64,000 bases of DNA. It comes from Arachnia rubra. GTDB lineage: Bacteria; Actinomycetota; Actinomycetes; Propionibacteriales; Propionibacteriaceae. A program made the translations under genes and the position numbers. The DNA lies in contig NZ_AP024463.1 of assembly GCF_019973735.1 (NCBI RefSeq), forward strand, positions 1,240,001-1,304,000, read 5' to 3'. Numbering within the stretch: position 1 is the stretch's first letter; each line of letters begins with the position of its first letter. The notes beneath the pieces were generated by a model. The model made no database searches, had not been told where the DNA came from, and saw only the letters and a program-made list of their open reading frames with translations. Positions 55,682 to 64,000 of this stretch are shown one piece after another.

Positions 55682-58572
55682 TGCGCGGCCTCCACGAGAG
55701 GGGAGTGCAGGGCCAGTGCCCACCCCCCGAAGGCTCCGAAGCGCTCCGGGCCGGGCGGGTCGCCGTCCTGGGGCGGGTCGGTGAACAGCTCCGAGGCCGG
55801 GCCTGCGTAGAAATGCTCCCAGTGTGCGGGACGCCACGCCCAGGGGGAACCCCAGCTGCTGGTCGGCAGGTCCCAGTCCGGCGCGTTGAATCGTCTCTCG
55901 CGAGCCGACTCGGCGAGGATCCGCGCCGGTTCCGCGGGGACGGGGATGAGCCTAGAACGGGCCAGATGGGTGCCGCGGACCAGCATTTCCAGGTGTGGGC
56001 CAGCATCCTGTGGCGCAGTCAGTGTCACCGATCCCGGGAAGAGGTCACCGTAGTGGCGGCGCAGGTAGTGAATGCGTGCCCGCGTGGCCACCCCGGATGC
56101 AGCCAGCGCCAGCAGGTGTACCCACGGCTCGAACAGGGGGCGGGGCAAGTCACTGGGGGACAGCACAACCAGCTCGTCTCCGCGTAGCCGGACGGTGCCT
56201 GTCAGCCGCAGCCCTGAGCAGCTCATGTCAATAGCGGCGTCGCGGACCGGGCGGTTCCAGTCGTCCTGGGCCTGCTGCCAGAGCCGCCTGATCAGGTCCA
56301 CGTCCGCGTCGAGAACTGCTCTGCCCAGGAGACCGGCGGGCAGTAACTCACGCCGTGCCTCGGATCTCGCAGCGGCATCGGGCGGCACGCCGGTGCGCGC
56401 AGCAGCCAGCAGCCGGGAGCGGATGCCCCAGGCCTTGAGCCCGCCGGCCTTGAGCGGCAGGTCATCGCTGGTCTCCGGAGGGTTGATCGCCCGGATGCCG
56501 AACCGCTCCCGCAGGAATGCGGCTGCGGGATCACGTAGGAAACGCACCACCTCCTCCAGGGTTACCGGCAGGCCATCATCCTTCGCCGGCAACGCGAGAG
56601 CTGCCCGCCGCCGTGCTGTGGTGGCGGAGACCGCGCTGCCATGCCGGGACCGCCGCAGGACCTGGGCCATCTCCAGGGCCGCGGTGTCGAAACTCGGGTG
56701 GGTGCCGGTGAAATTGCTCTCTGACTGCCTGGTCGGCGGCATTTCCTGGAGCTCTGGGTTTGCCTCCAGCCGCCGCCACAGCCAGGTGAGCGCCGTCGGG
56801 GTCTCCCGCACGGCATTGGTGGTCTCGGAACGGTTCTGATGTATCACCACCAGGTGCTGGCAGGCCCGTGCGTGATCCAGGAGGTCCTCAAGCCGCTCCT
56901 GACGGGGATCCGGCAAGACACCGGGTATCGCATCGGGTATGGGATCAACCCCTCCGTCCTCGAAACCGATCAGGGCGACGATGTGGAAACCGACACCTTT
57001 GAGTTCCCCCGGGCCGGCGATAGTCACGTTGCCGTTGCCCACAGCTGGCCGGGACGGGGGCTCTGCCGCGAGCTGTTCCAGCAGGTCGGTGAAGTCGGCC
57101 GCCGTCAGCCTGACGGGGTTGGTGGCGCTCTCCGCAGCGAGGCGCGCTAGACGGGATGTCGCCTCCTGGAGCTGCGACTCCTCGGCAGCAGGCAGGCCGG
57201 TGAGCTCGGCCAGCAGACTCCCGGCCCGGGCAACCCATTCCGGGATGGTGGCGGGCCCGGCTGTGGTTGCGTAACGCCGTAGCCGGGTGAAGATCTCCGT
57301 GAGCGAGCCGATCAGCTCCAGATCCGAGCTGTTAACGGCGTCGGCTCCTGAGATGGGTAACGCGGTGCTTCCGGGAGCCAGGGCCAGGCCAGCCAGCAGC
57401 CGGTCGAGACCCCGTGCCCAGGTGTTCTGCGTGACCTCGCCCAGTCCCTGGTCTGCGCGATGCTGGCTGTCCAGTCCCCAGCGGATTCCGGCGGAGTCGA
57501 TCAGCTGCGTGAGTTCGTCACGTCCTGGGAGGCGCCAGCGGTGTGCGATGGGGGCGAGCTCCAGCAGGTCCAGCATGCTGCTGGCGGTCGCACGGGAATC
57601 GCGCAGTCTGGTGGCCTCGGCCAGGACACGCAGCACCGGGTTGGGAGTGCGCGCTCTATCCGGGATCTGGAGGCGGAGCTGCCGGCCTGGGTGGGAATGC
57701 GTCTCCAGGGGTGCGAAGACCATGCTGAGTGCGGGCCACCAGGCAGCGGGGTCTGGGACCACCACCAGGATGTCGCGGGGTTCCAGGCCCGGGGTCTCCT
57801 GCAGGAGATGGCACAGCTGATCCCGCAGGACCTCAGCCTGCCTGGCTGGGTGGTGGGAGCCCAGCCAGGTGATGGTCGCGGGGACTGTGGTGCCAGTCAA
57901 CTCCAGCACCGGGATGTCCTGGGCCTGGGCGGCAGCCCCCAGCAGCAACTCCGTTGTTGCCGGCAGCCCGGGGCAGTGCAGCACTGCTGTGGCCGGGCCG
58001 GGGGCCTCCACGAGACTCAAACGCATGCGTGCCAGTTCCTCCACCGGATCCCACTCGAGGATCTCAGTGATGCGCGAGGCAAGCTCTGGCTGCCAGCTCA
58101 GGTGTGCTGGCAGTTCCTCGGCCGCCTCGCTGGGGCTGGCGAGCCACTGCGCCAGCATCTCCGGGCGGTGCTCCTGGTAGCGGCGCATCAGTGTGGCCAC
58201 CCGCTGCGAGACACCGCGCAGCCTGCCCGGGCCGGCCTTGAGGTGTGTGGCGACCACGGGATGGCAGTCGAGGAAGTCCGGGTCCGTCAGCACCTCCTGG
58301 ACGGCCAGCTCCAGAGAGCGGCCGCGCCAGGGCGACGCTTCCCCGTCGCCCAGCTCCGCCTCAAGCTGCGTCACCCACCGGTCGGCTGGCAGTAGATCGA
58401 CTCCCGCCAGGATGCCGATGCGGGATGCCAGCGCCTGGCCAGCCAGGCGCGCAGCACCGGCGGACGAGGTGATCACCTGCACGCGGTCGAGGACGCCGGG
58501 GCGAAGTGCAGTGAGCCACGCCTCCAGGGCGTCGATCAGTTCGTCCCAGCGCTCAGCTGTCTGCCTTTTCAA
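55678..58572 (-). CDS. recC: Exodeoxyribonuclease V gamma subunit RecC
   Basis: A 964-residue inactive helicase-like subunit that scans for Chi. It is recognised by position, size and blocks such as RYQEHRPEMLAQW, LPVTLEEVVRFLRDPAAAFLRERFGI and HLEMLVRGTHLARSR. The only in-frame start is TTG 58572; an in-frame stop lies just before it and AAGGAG is about 12 bases upstream. It shares a 104-base divergent region with uvrD2. No SOS box is visible there. Confidence 0.9.
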   Translation of the reverse strand: MKRQTAERWDELIDALEAWLTALRPGVLDRVQVITSSAGAARLAGQALASRIGILAGVDLLPADRWVTQLEAELGDGEASPWRGRSLELAVQEVLTDPDFLDCHPVVATHLKAGPGRLRGVSQRVATLMRRYQEHRPEMLAQWLASPSEAAEELPAHLSWQPELASRITEILEWDPVEELARMRLSLVEAPGPATAVLHCPGLPATTELLLGAAAQAQDIPVLELTGTTVPATITWLGSHHPARQAEVLRDQLCHLLQETPGLEPRDILVVVPDPAAWWPALSMVFAPLETHSHPGRQLRLQIPDRARTPNPVLRVLAEATRLRDSRATASSMLDLLELAPIAHRWRLPGRDELTQLIDSAGIRWGLDSQHRADQGLGEVTQNTWARGLDRLLAGLALAPGSTALPISGADAVNSSDLELIGSLTEIFTRLRRYATTAGPATIPEWVARAGSLLAELTGLPAAEESQLQEATSRLARLAAESATNPVRLTAADFTDLLEQLAAEPPSRPAVGNGNVTIAGPGELKGVGFHIVALIGFEDGGVDPIPDAIPGVLPDPRQERLEDLLDHARACQHLVVIHQNRSETTNAVRETPTALTWLWRRLEANPELQEMPPTRQSESNFTGTHPSFDTAALEMAQVLRRSRHGSAVSATTARRRAALALPAKDDGLPVTLEEVVRFLRDPAAAFLRERFGIRAINPPETSDDLPLKAGGLKAWGIRSRLLAAARTGVPPDAAARSEARRELLPAGLLGRAVLDADVDLIRRLWQQAQDDWNRPVRDAAIDMSCSGLRLTGTVRLRGDELVVLSPSDLPRPLFEPWVHLLALAASGVATRARIHYLRRHYGDLFPGSVTLTAPQDAGPHLEMLVRGTHLARSRLIPVPAEPARILAESARERRFNAPDWDLPTSSWGSPWAWRPAHWEHFYAGPASELFTDPPQDGDPPGPERFGAFGGWALALHSPLVEAAQ

Positions 58573-58676
58573 CCCGATGACCTGCTCCTTTCCATGTGTG
58601 CGCTCACATTAGTGCCCCTCCAGGACAAAACTGCTCGGACACCTCCTGGGGAGCTTTGTCGTGGGAGGCTGTTTCA

Positions 58677-60725
58677 ATGGTGCACGTGAGTGATCCGATC
58701 CTCGATGCCCTTGACCCCGAACAGCGGCAGGTTGCCGTGTTGCTGGACCGGCCCCTGGTTGTGCTGGCAGGGGCGGGGACGGGAAAGACCAGGGCCATCA
58801 CGCACCGGGTGGCTCACGCCGTCCGGGAGGGACGCTATGCCCCGGCAGCGACGCTCGCAGTCACGTTCACCACCCGGGCGGCAGGCGAGCTGAAGTCGCG
58901 GCTGGCCGGGCTCGGGGTGCGGAGGGTGTCGGCCCGCACCATCCACGCCGCTGCTCTGAGCCAGTGCCGCTACTTCTGGCCGGCGGCCTACGGGTCGGAG
59001 TTCCCGATGCTGCTCGACAACCCCTTCCCGCTGGTGGGGCGTGCCGCCAATCAGGTTCTGGGAAACACCGACACCAATCTGGTGCGGGACCTGATCGCTG
59101 AGATCGGCTGGGCCAAGTCCAGCAACGTCGCGCCCAGCCAATACGCTCGGCTTGCCCGTGGCCGTGAGGTCGCGGGGGCGGAGCCGGAACGCGTGGCCCA
59201 GGTGATGGAGGCCTACGAGAAGCACAAGCTCAGTGCGGGGGTGGTCGACTTCAATGACATCCTCTTGTGCGCGGCAGCGCTGCTCGCAGAGCGTCCGGCT
59301 GCCGCTGAGCAGATCCGCACCGCCTACCGGCACTTCGTGGTCGATGAATACCAGGACGTCTCCGCCATCCAGCACCGTTTGGTGTCGCTGTGGGTCGATG
59401 GCCGTCCCGACATCTGTGTGGTGGGTGATCCTCAGCAGGCCATCCACGGTTTCGCAGGTGCCCGGGCCGACTGCCTGACCGGTTTCGCATCCGAACACGC
59501 TGATGCCCGCACAGTGCGGCTGGTGCGCAACTATCGTTCCAGCCCGGCCATCGTCCAGCTCGCCAATCGCATTGTGTGCCGCTATCCCGGTCAGGGAGAT
59601 CTGCGTGCCACGTGCCCCGAGTTTCCTCCTCCGGAGTTCCATGCCGACGGGTCGGAGGAGGACGAGGCGCGGGCCGTGGCCGCCTGGCTGGGCCAGCGAC
59701 ACGCTGAGGGGATCCCGTGGAGCGAGTGCGCGGTCCTGTACCGGATCAATGCGCAGTCGCCTGTCTTCGAGTCCGCCCTGGACGCCGCCCGGATCCCCTA
59801 CCAGGTGAAGGGCACCGACCGCTTCTGGGAGCGGCCTGAGGTGCGTGATGCCGTCAACCGGCTGAATCGTGCCGCACAGCACAGACCTGACAGCCACCCC
59901 GGGGAGCTGCTTGACCAGGTGCTGGCCGAAATGCGCTGGAATCCGGAGGCGCCGTCGGGGATGGGGGCTCAGCGGGAGCGCTGGGAGTCCATCAACTCCC
60001 TGGCCCAGATGATCCGGGACACGCAAGCCGGGGAACCCGGCTGGGCTGTTCCGGGGTTCATCGCATGGCTCAGCGACCGCGCCAGCCTGGAGACACCGCC
60101 TGTCACCAGCGCCATCACCCTGGCCACCATGCACGCCGCCAAAGGTCTCGAATGGGATGCGGTGGCGGTGGCAGGGGTGCGTGAGGGGATGGTGCCCTTC
60201 GCCCTGAGCCAGGAGGAGCCTGCGTTGTCCGAGGAACGGCGTCTGCTGCATGTGGCCGTCACCCGGGCCCGGCAGAGGCTGCGTATCTCGTGGCCCAGCT
60301 CACCTGCGCGTGGCCGGGGCGTGCGCTCCCGTTTCCTGACGGGCCTCGTGCCCTCGGAGCAGGCTCCGGCCAGTCAGGTCAACCGGGGTGGTCGCGGCAG
60401 TGTGAGGTCGCGGACCTGTTTCGTCTGCCAAGGACAGCTCACCGATGCCTCGGAACGCAAGCTCCGGCGCCATGCTGGCTGCGAGGCTCCCTACGATGAG
60501 GAGCTGCTGGCGGCCCTCAAGGCATGGCGGCTCGAGACCGCCAACGCCGCCTCGCAGCCTGCTTTCGTGATCTTCACGGACGCCACACTGCAGGCCATCG
60601 CGGAGGCCACCCCTGTCGATCGCTCCCAGCTGCTGCGTATCAGCGGCATCGGAGCCGTCAAGGCTGACCGATTCGGTGAGGACGTGTTGCGGATCATCGC
60701 AGAGCGGATAGCCCCCGGGCAGTGA
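58677..60725 (+). CDS. uvrD2: UvrD2-type DNA helicase with HRDC domain
   Basis: A 682-residue SF1 helicase. Walker A AGAGTGKT is at 31-38, motif II is VVDEYQDVSAIQ, then VVGDPQQAIHGFAGA and the motif V/VI parts TMHAAKGLEWDAV and LLHVAVTRARQRL. A Cys-rich zinc patch (CFVCQGQL, HAGC) links it to a C-terminal HRDC domain (about 605-680). This matches mycobacterial UvrD2 (Rv3198c). ATG 58677 has GGGAGG 8 bases in front. Confidence 0.93.
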   Translation: MVHVSDPILDALDPEQRQVAVLLDRPLVVLAGAGTGKTRAITHRVAHAVREGRYAPAATLAVTFTTRAAGELKSRLAGLGVRRVSARTIHAAALSQCRYFWPAAYGSEFPMLLDNPFPLVGRAANQVLGNTDTNLVRDLIAEIGWAKSSNVAPSQYARLARGREVAGAEPERVAQVMEAYEKHKLSAGVVDFNDILLCAAALLAERPAAAEQIRTAYRHFVVDEYQDVSAIQHRLVSLWVDGRPDICVVGDPQQAIHGFAGARADCLTGFASEHADARTVRLVRNYRSSPAIVQLANRIVCRYPGQGDLRATCPEFPPPEFHADGSEEDEARAVAAWLGQRHAEGIPWSECAVLYRINAQSPVFESALDAARIPYQVKGTDRFWERPEVRDAVNRLNRAAQHRPDSHPGELLDQVLAEMRWNPEAPSGMGAQRERWESINSLAQMIRDTQAGEPGWAVPGFIAWLSDRASLETPPVTSAITLATMHAAKGLEWDAVAVAGVREGMVPFALSQEEPALSEERRLLHVAVTRARQRLRISWPSSPARGRGVRSRFLTGLVPSEQAPASQVNRGGRGSVRSRTCFVCQGQLTDASERKLRRHAGCEAPYDEELLAALKAWRLETANAASQPAFVIFTDATLQAIAEATPVDRSQLLRISGIGAVKADRFGEDVLRIIAERIAPGQ

Positions 60726-60747
60726 GGCCGGTGCTCAGACAATCAAA

Positions 60748-60803
60748 ACGGCCCCCTCCCGGAAGCTCGCCTTCCCCTGCGAGCCGGCCCGGGTGGGGAC
60801 CGT
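60748..60803 (-). terminator. Terminator of the DUF2342-type gene
   Basis: An outer stem (60748-60762 with 60789-60803, two weak pairs) encloses an inner 6-bp stem (60765-60770 with 60779-60784). Read on the minus strand it is followed by GTTTTGATT, so it should end the gene to its right. It may also stop uvrD2 transcripts. Confidence 0.65.
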
Positions 60804-60851
60804 GGTATTAGTCAACCGCTTGCAGGCACTTTCGTCAAGTGTCACTCGCTA

Positions 60852-62159
60852 TCACTCGCCCAGCAGCTTGCGCAGTTCGGCGTCGAAGTCGCCGTCGTCC
60901 TCGCTGCGATGCGACGGATGTACGTAGGAGAGCGGGTCCTCCAGGTGCCGGGCGGTTGGCAGCATGTCCGGGTGCCGCCAGACGTCATCGCGCTCGACGG
61001 GCCCGTGGCGGTGTTCCAGGGCCGCCCACAGGTTCTCCGCATCCCGTACGAGACGGGGCCGCAGCTCCAGGCCCAGCAGGTCGCGGAACACCTCACGTGT
61101 CGGGCCCGCGGAGGCGCGGCGGCGGCGCACCACCTCATCGAGTTGGGTGGCATTGGTCATCCAGTTCGAGGCCGCCCGGTTCGTCACGTGATCCACCCAG
61201 CCCTCGATCAGGGCCAGCAGTACCTCCAGGCGTCCCAGGATCTCTAGCTGGAGCTCCGTGCTGGCCGGCTTGAAGAAGGAGCCGCGCACTTTCTCGCCGA
61301 CTGCGACGATGTCCTCCAGGGAGACCTCCTCCCCGCCGATGTCCAGCTGGGAGGACAGGGCTTCGAAGTCGATCCTGATCTCCCGGGCATAGTGCGCTAG
61401 GAGCGCGTCCAGCTGAGGGGACAGCCAGCCGACTCCGTGGAACAGTCGTTTGCGTGCCGCCTCGCGCAGCAGCAGGTAGAGCATGACGTCGCCGTCGGGC
61501 AGGTCGAGGTCGCGGGTGAACTCGGCGACATTAGCGGGCAGCACAGCGACTTCTGCGTCCTCAGCCAGGGCGATGCCCACCTCCGAACCGGTCAGCGTGC
61601 TTCCGGCGACTGCGGCCAGCACCTTGCTCAGCCGGTCGCGGTAGATGAGCGATGCGGAGGAGCGCATCATGGGGGCGAGCATCGACGACAGGCCGGCGAA
61701 CTGCGGGTCCTCGGGCTGTGCGGTGCCGCGTTGCAGCGCGTCGGCGAGCCCCTCGATGATCGGTTCGACGAGACGCCGCCACCCCGCTGAGGTGGCCTCG
61801 ATCCACTCCTCGCGGCGCTGTGCCGCCGGCGGCAGCCCGGAGGAGTTGAACTGGGTTGCCGGGTCCAGCCACGACTGGGCCAGGCGCTCGGCATCCACTA
61901 TGGCCAGGCGCTCCCCGGATGACAGCTCTGGGTCAGGCCCGAGCTCCGAGGCGATGCGTCGTGCCGCTGCGATCGTGGTTCGCCAGGCCGCCTCCGGATC
62001 CCGGTCAGCCGGAGTGAACCCGAAGCTGATTCCGCCGGAGCCCTGCAACCGCTGCACCTGTTTCATCAGCTCGTCGAGATCCAGGTCCTCCGAGTTGATG
62101 CCGAGCTGCTCCATCATGCGCCTGAGCTGCTCGAAGTCGAACCCTCCGGGAGTGGACAT
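60852..62159 (-). CDS. DUF2342/zinc-metalloprotease-like protein
   Basis: A 435-residue protein of the actinobacterial family often labelled zinc-dependent metalloprotease or F420 biosynthesis-associated (Rv3195 in M. tuberculosis). Typical blocks are GGFDFEQLRRMMEQLG at the start, LRRLVEPIIEG-like helices, and YLLLREAARKRLFHGVGWLSPQLDALLAHYAREIRIDF. No HEXXH is visible, and the basic REAARKR block lacks a clear metal-binding His pair, so a protease role is not supported by what I see. ATG 62159 is chosen over TTG 62183. Its neighbours match Rv3194c-Rv3198c. Confidence 0.75.
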   Translation of the reverse strand: MSTPGGFDFEQLRRMMEQLGINSEDLDLDELMKQVQRLQGSGGISFGFTPADRDPEAAWRTTIAAARRIASELGPDPELSSGERLAIVDAERLAQSWLDPATQFNSSGLPPAAQRREEWIEATSAGWRRLVEPIIEGLADALQRGTAQPEDPQFAGLSSMLAPMMRSSASLIYRDRLSKVLAAVAGSTLTGSEVGIALAEDAEVAVLPANVAEFTRDLDLPDGDVMLYLLLREAARKRLFHGVGWLSPQLDALLAHYAREIRIDFEALSSQLDIGGEEVSLEDIVAVGEKVRGSFFKPASTELQLEILGRLEVLLALIEGWVDHVTNRAASNWMTNATQLDEVVRRRRASAGPTREVFRDLLGLELRPRLVRDAENLWAALEHRHGPVERDDVWRHPDMLPTARHLEDPLSYVHPSHRSEDDGDFDAELRKLLGE

Positions 62160-62307
62160 TGGGGTACCAGACCTTTCACGCAAGAGAACCGGTTATCGAA
62201 GACCATTCAACCTCATGAGGCAAGGGAATTCCGGATGACCGGGCTCCTGGTGTCTGCTTGGTAGGCTTGCCGTCACCTGACATGGGCAGACAAGGAGGGG
62301 CGAGAGG

Positions 62308-63348
62308 TTGTCGCGGAACACGGTGTCAATTGTGGCCACAGTGCTGTTCTTTCTGCTGGCCGTGGCCCTTGCAGTGACCCCGGTGCCCTTCGTGACCTGG
62401 CGTCCCGGACAGACGGTTGACGTGATGGGCAGCACAGATGACGGGCCGCTCATCGAGATCTCGGGGATCCCCACCAGCAGCAGGGGAGGCAGGCTGCTGA
62501 TGACCACGGTCTCCACTACCCGTGTCGATTCACCGATCGGCCTTCCCGAGGCTCTGCTCGCGCATCTGTTCGCCGACGCCGACACGCTCCCGCGCGACGC
62601 CATCTATCCTGCGGGCAAATCGAATGCGGAGGTGCAGAGCGAGGGGGTGGCCAAGATGGACTCCTCCCGTGTCGACGCCACTGTGGCCGCCCTCAGGGCA
62701 GCTGGACAGTCGGTGACCGAGATGCCCATGATCTCCGCGGTCAGCCTCTCCGGGCCCTCGAATGGGCAGCTGCAACCCGGTGATCTCATCGAAATGGTTG
62801 ACGGCAGCGAGGTGACCACCAGCGAGGAGGTGACCACGGCGATCAGGGCCAGGGCTGTTGGAGATCCCATCGTATTCCGGGTGTTGCGCGGTGGTACCAG
62901 CCAGGACGTGACCATAACCACAGCCATCGAGCGGGACGGCGCACCTTATCCGGGGATCTCGCTGTCAGTCGGTTACCGGTATGCTCCCTCCATCTCCTTC
63001 CGGATCGATCCCAGTATCGTCGGCCCCTCCGCGGGACTGGTGTTTGCGCTCGCCATCTACGACCGCATCACTGACGGGGTGTTGCGCGAGGGGCGCGTGG
63101 TCGCGGGCACCGGGCAGGTCGACGCCGCGGGGAAGGTGCATAAAATCGGCGGGATCCGCGAGAAGATCAAGGGCGCCGAGGCAGCCGGAGCAAAGCTGTT
63201 CCTGATGCCCGCCAGCAATTGCGCGGATCTCGGGGATCTGCAGACAGACCTCAGGCTGGTCCCGGTGGGTACCCTCAAGGATGCGATTGCTGCGCTGCAG
63301 CTGGTCAACGAAGGACAAACCACGCAGGAGGTGCCCAGCTGTGGCTGA
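62308..63348 (+). CDS. PDZ-domain Lon-like (S16) serine protease
   Basis: A 346-residue membrane-anchored protease of the YlbL/Rv3194c type. One N-terminal span (about 5-27), a PDZ domain (about 145-215, with QPGDLIEMVDGSEVT) and a Lon-like domain with the catalytic Ser in GPSAGLVFALAIYD and Lys in KIGGIREKIKGAEAAGAK. It faces outward by topology. TTG 62308 has AAGGAGG in front. It overlaps the next gene by 8 bases. Confidence 0.92.
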   Translation: MSRNTVSIVATVLFFLLAVALAVTPVPFVTWRPGQTVDVMGSTDDGPLIEISGIPTSSRGGRLLMTTVSTTRVDSPIGLPEALLAHLFADADTLPRDAIYPAGKSNAEVQSEGVAKMDSSRVDATVAALRAAGQSVTEMPMISAVSLSGPSNGQLQPGDLIEMVDGSEVTTSEEVTTAIRARAVGDPIVFRVLRGGTSQDVTITTAIERDGAPYPGISLSVGYRYAPSISFRIDPSIVGPSAGLVFALAIYDRITDGVLREGRVVAGTGQVDAAGKVHKIGGIREKIKGAEAAGAKLFLMPASNCADLGDLQTDLRLVPVGTLKDAIAALQLVNEGQTTQEVPSCG

Positions 63349-63865
63349 GGGGGACCCGAGCCGCTTGATCGCGGCGTTGGCCGACATCGAACGTCATGTC
63401 TCGGAACTTGGCTGGGACCAGCCGGCCAGGCTGTTCGCGCTGGTTGACACTGCGACGCTGCTGGAACTGGAGCCGCAGCTGCGCGGGCGAGTCACACAAA
63501 CCGCGGCGGATGCACTCACCGCCGTGGAGCAGGAGGACTTCCAGCTCGGCGGTGACATAGCGGACAGACTCGCCAGGCTGACGTGGCCCCAGACTGTCAC
63601 GGGCTGCGCGATCGCGATGGAGCGGACCTTCCTGCCGCCCGAGTTCGAACCCCTGATTCCTGTAGACCCCATCAAGGCCATCGAGTTCGTGAATCAGCAT
63701 GAGGCTCGTGCGGACGTCCGGGTGGTGGTGGGAGCCCTGCGTGACGGTTCCCGCCACGGCCTAGCCCGCGTCCTCAACAACCCGGATGACCTACTCGGCG
63801 CCGAGGATCTCGTTCCCGGACTCGCCGATGCCCTGTTGACCACGTTGAAGGAGGAAACCGCATGA
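63341..63865 (+). CDS. PPA1309-like conserved protein
   Basis: A 174-residue cytoplasmic protein, acidic and mostly helical with a mixed C-terminal part (AIAMERTFLPPEFE, then DVRVVVGALRDGSRHGLARV). The family is found in actinobacteria next to UPF0182 and the PDZ protease; the family name is from memory. The function is unknown. GTG 63341 has CAGGAGG 9 bases in front and overlaps the gene before by 8 bases. Its stop overlaps the next ATG. Confidence 0.65.
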   Translation: MAEGDPSRLIAALADIERHVSELGWDQPARLFALVDTATLLELEPQLRGRVTQTAADALTAVEQEDFQLGGDIADRLARLTWPQTVTGCAIAMERTFLPPEFEPLIPVDPIKAIEFVNQHEARADVRVVVGALRDGSRHGLARVLNNPDDLLGAEDLVPGLADALLTTLKEETA

Positions 63866-64000
63866 GTGCGGAAGCTGAAGCCGGTACGCGACGGCGGCGG
63901 AGCCCGTTGCTGATCACTGTGCTGATCCTCGGGGTCCTGGCGCTGCTGGTGGTGCTGGCCGCCCACCTCTACACCAACTATCTGTGGTTCAGGAGCGTCT
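63862..64000 (+). CDS. UPF0182 family membrane protein, N-terminal part
   Basis: The first 46 codons only; the gene runs off the right edge. A basic N-terminus (GTRRRRS) is followed by a membrane helix (LLITVLILGVLALLVVLAAH) and YTNYLWFRSV, the usual start of UPF0182 proteins (Rv3193c type). GGAGG precedes ATG 63862. These large membrane proteins have no known function. Confidence 0.85.
   Translation, partial: MSAEAEAGTRRRRSPLLITVLILGVLALLVVLAAHLYTNYLWFRSV

Noticed and set aside
58573..58676. SOS box between recC and uvrD2
   Set aside because: No CGAAC-N4-GTTCG-like pair is present; damage control of these genes is not shown by the sequence.

Overview
The window is a gene-dense, high-GC chromosomal segment from an actinobacterium. 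The 23S rRNA carries the long domain III insertion of high-GC Gram-positives, GTG and TTG starts are common, and gene blocks match the order known from Mycobacterium tuberculosis and Streptomyces. The use of RecBCD, the PPA1309-type family next to UPF0182, and the overall gene mix suggest Propionibacteriaceae (Arachnia/Tessaracoccus-like). The genus is inference and cannot be fixed from the sequence alone.

Layout. 1-3532: end of an rRNA operon (end of the 16S-23S spacer, 23S, 5S, terminator). 3705-9615: TPR protein, HAD phosphatase, small protein, tlyA, nadK, recN, the same order as Rv1691-Rv1696. 9627-18059: pncA, two paralogous secreted proteins, an LCP-family protein, a Nudix hydrolase, xerD, parA, a small RHH-like protein, scpA, scpB and rluB (chromosome segregation block). 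18094-28275: FKBP lipoprotein, gluQ, pafB, pafC, small membrane protein, tatA, tatC, diacylglycerol kinase, helY, hisF, HIT (a Pup-proteasome-type neighbourhood with no proteasome or pafA genes). 28288-33671: cupin, lexA, an SOS-controlled small membrane protein, nrdR, nrdJ. 33789-45831: thrE, methyltransferase, ilvD, VTT/DedA-like protein, YbjN/TY-Chap-like protein, flavin/PNPOx-like protein, Usp, hrpA, tesB. 45855-50748: divergent sigB and sigA, membrane protein, aromatic aminotransferase. 50779-60725: recC-recB-recD operon and divergent uvrD2. 60852-64000: DUF2342-type protein, PDZ-Lon-like protease, PPA1309-like protein and the start of UPF0182.

A theme of DNA repair and its control runs through the window: recN, PafBC, LexA with two clear SOS boxes, NrdR/NrdJ with two NrdR boxes, RecBCD and UvrD2. 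The most interesting locus is 29543-30242. There lexA is read leftward, and a 97-residue single-membrane-span protein is read rightward from its own perfect SOS box, in the position held by the division inhibitors DivS/ChiZ in other actinobacteria but without their recognisable domains. Other points of note are the paired secreted proteins that stop right at an LPXTG-like motif, a ParA with a small RHH-like partner inside the scpAB operon, and many genes with a -10 box exactly 6-7 bases upstream of the start codon (leaderless pattern). I saw no tRNA, CRISPR array, insertion sequence, prophage or integron in the window.
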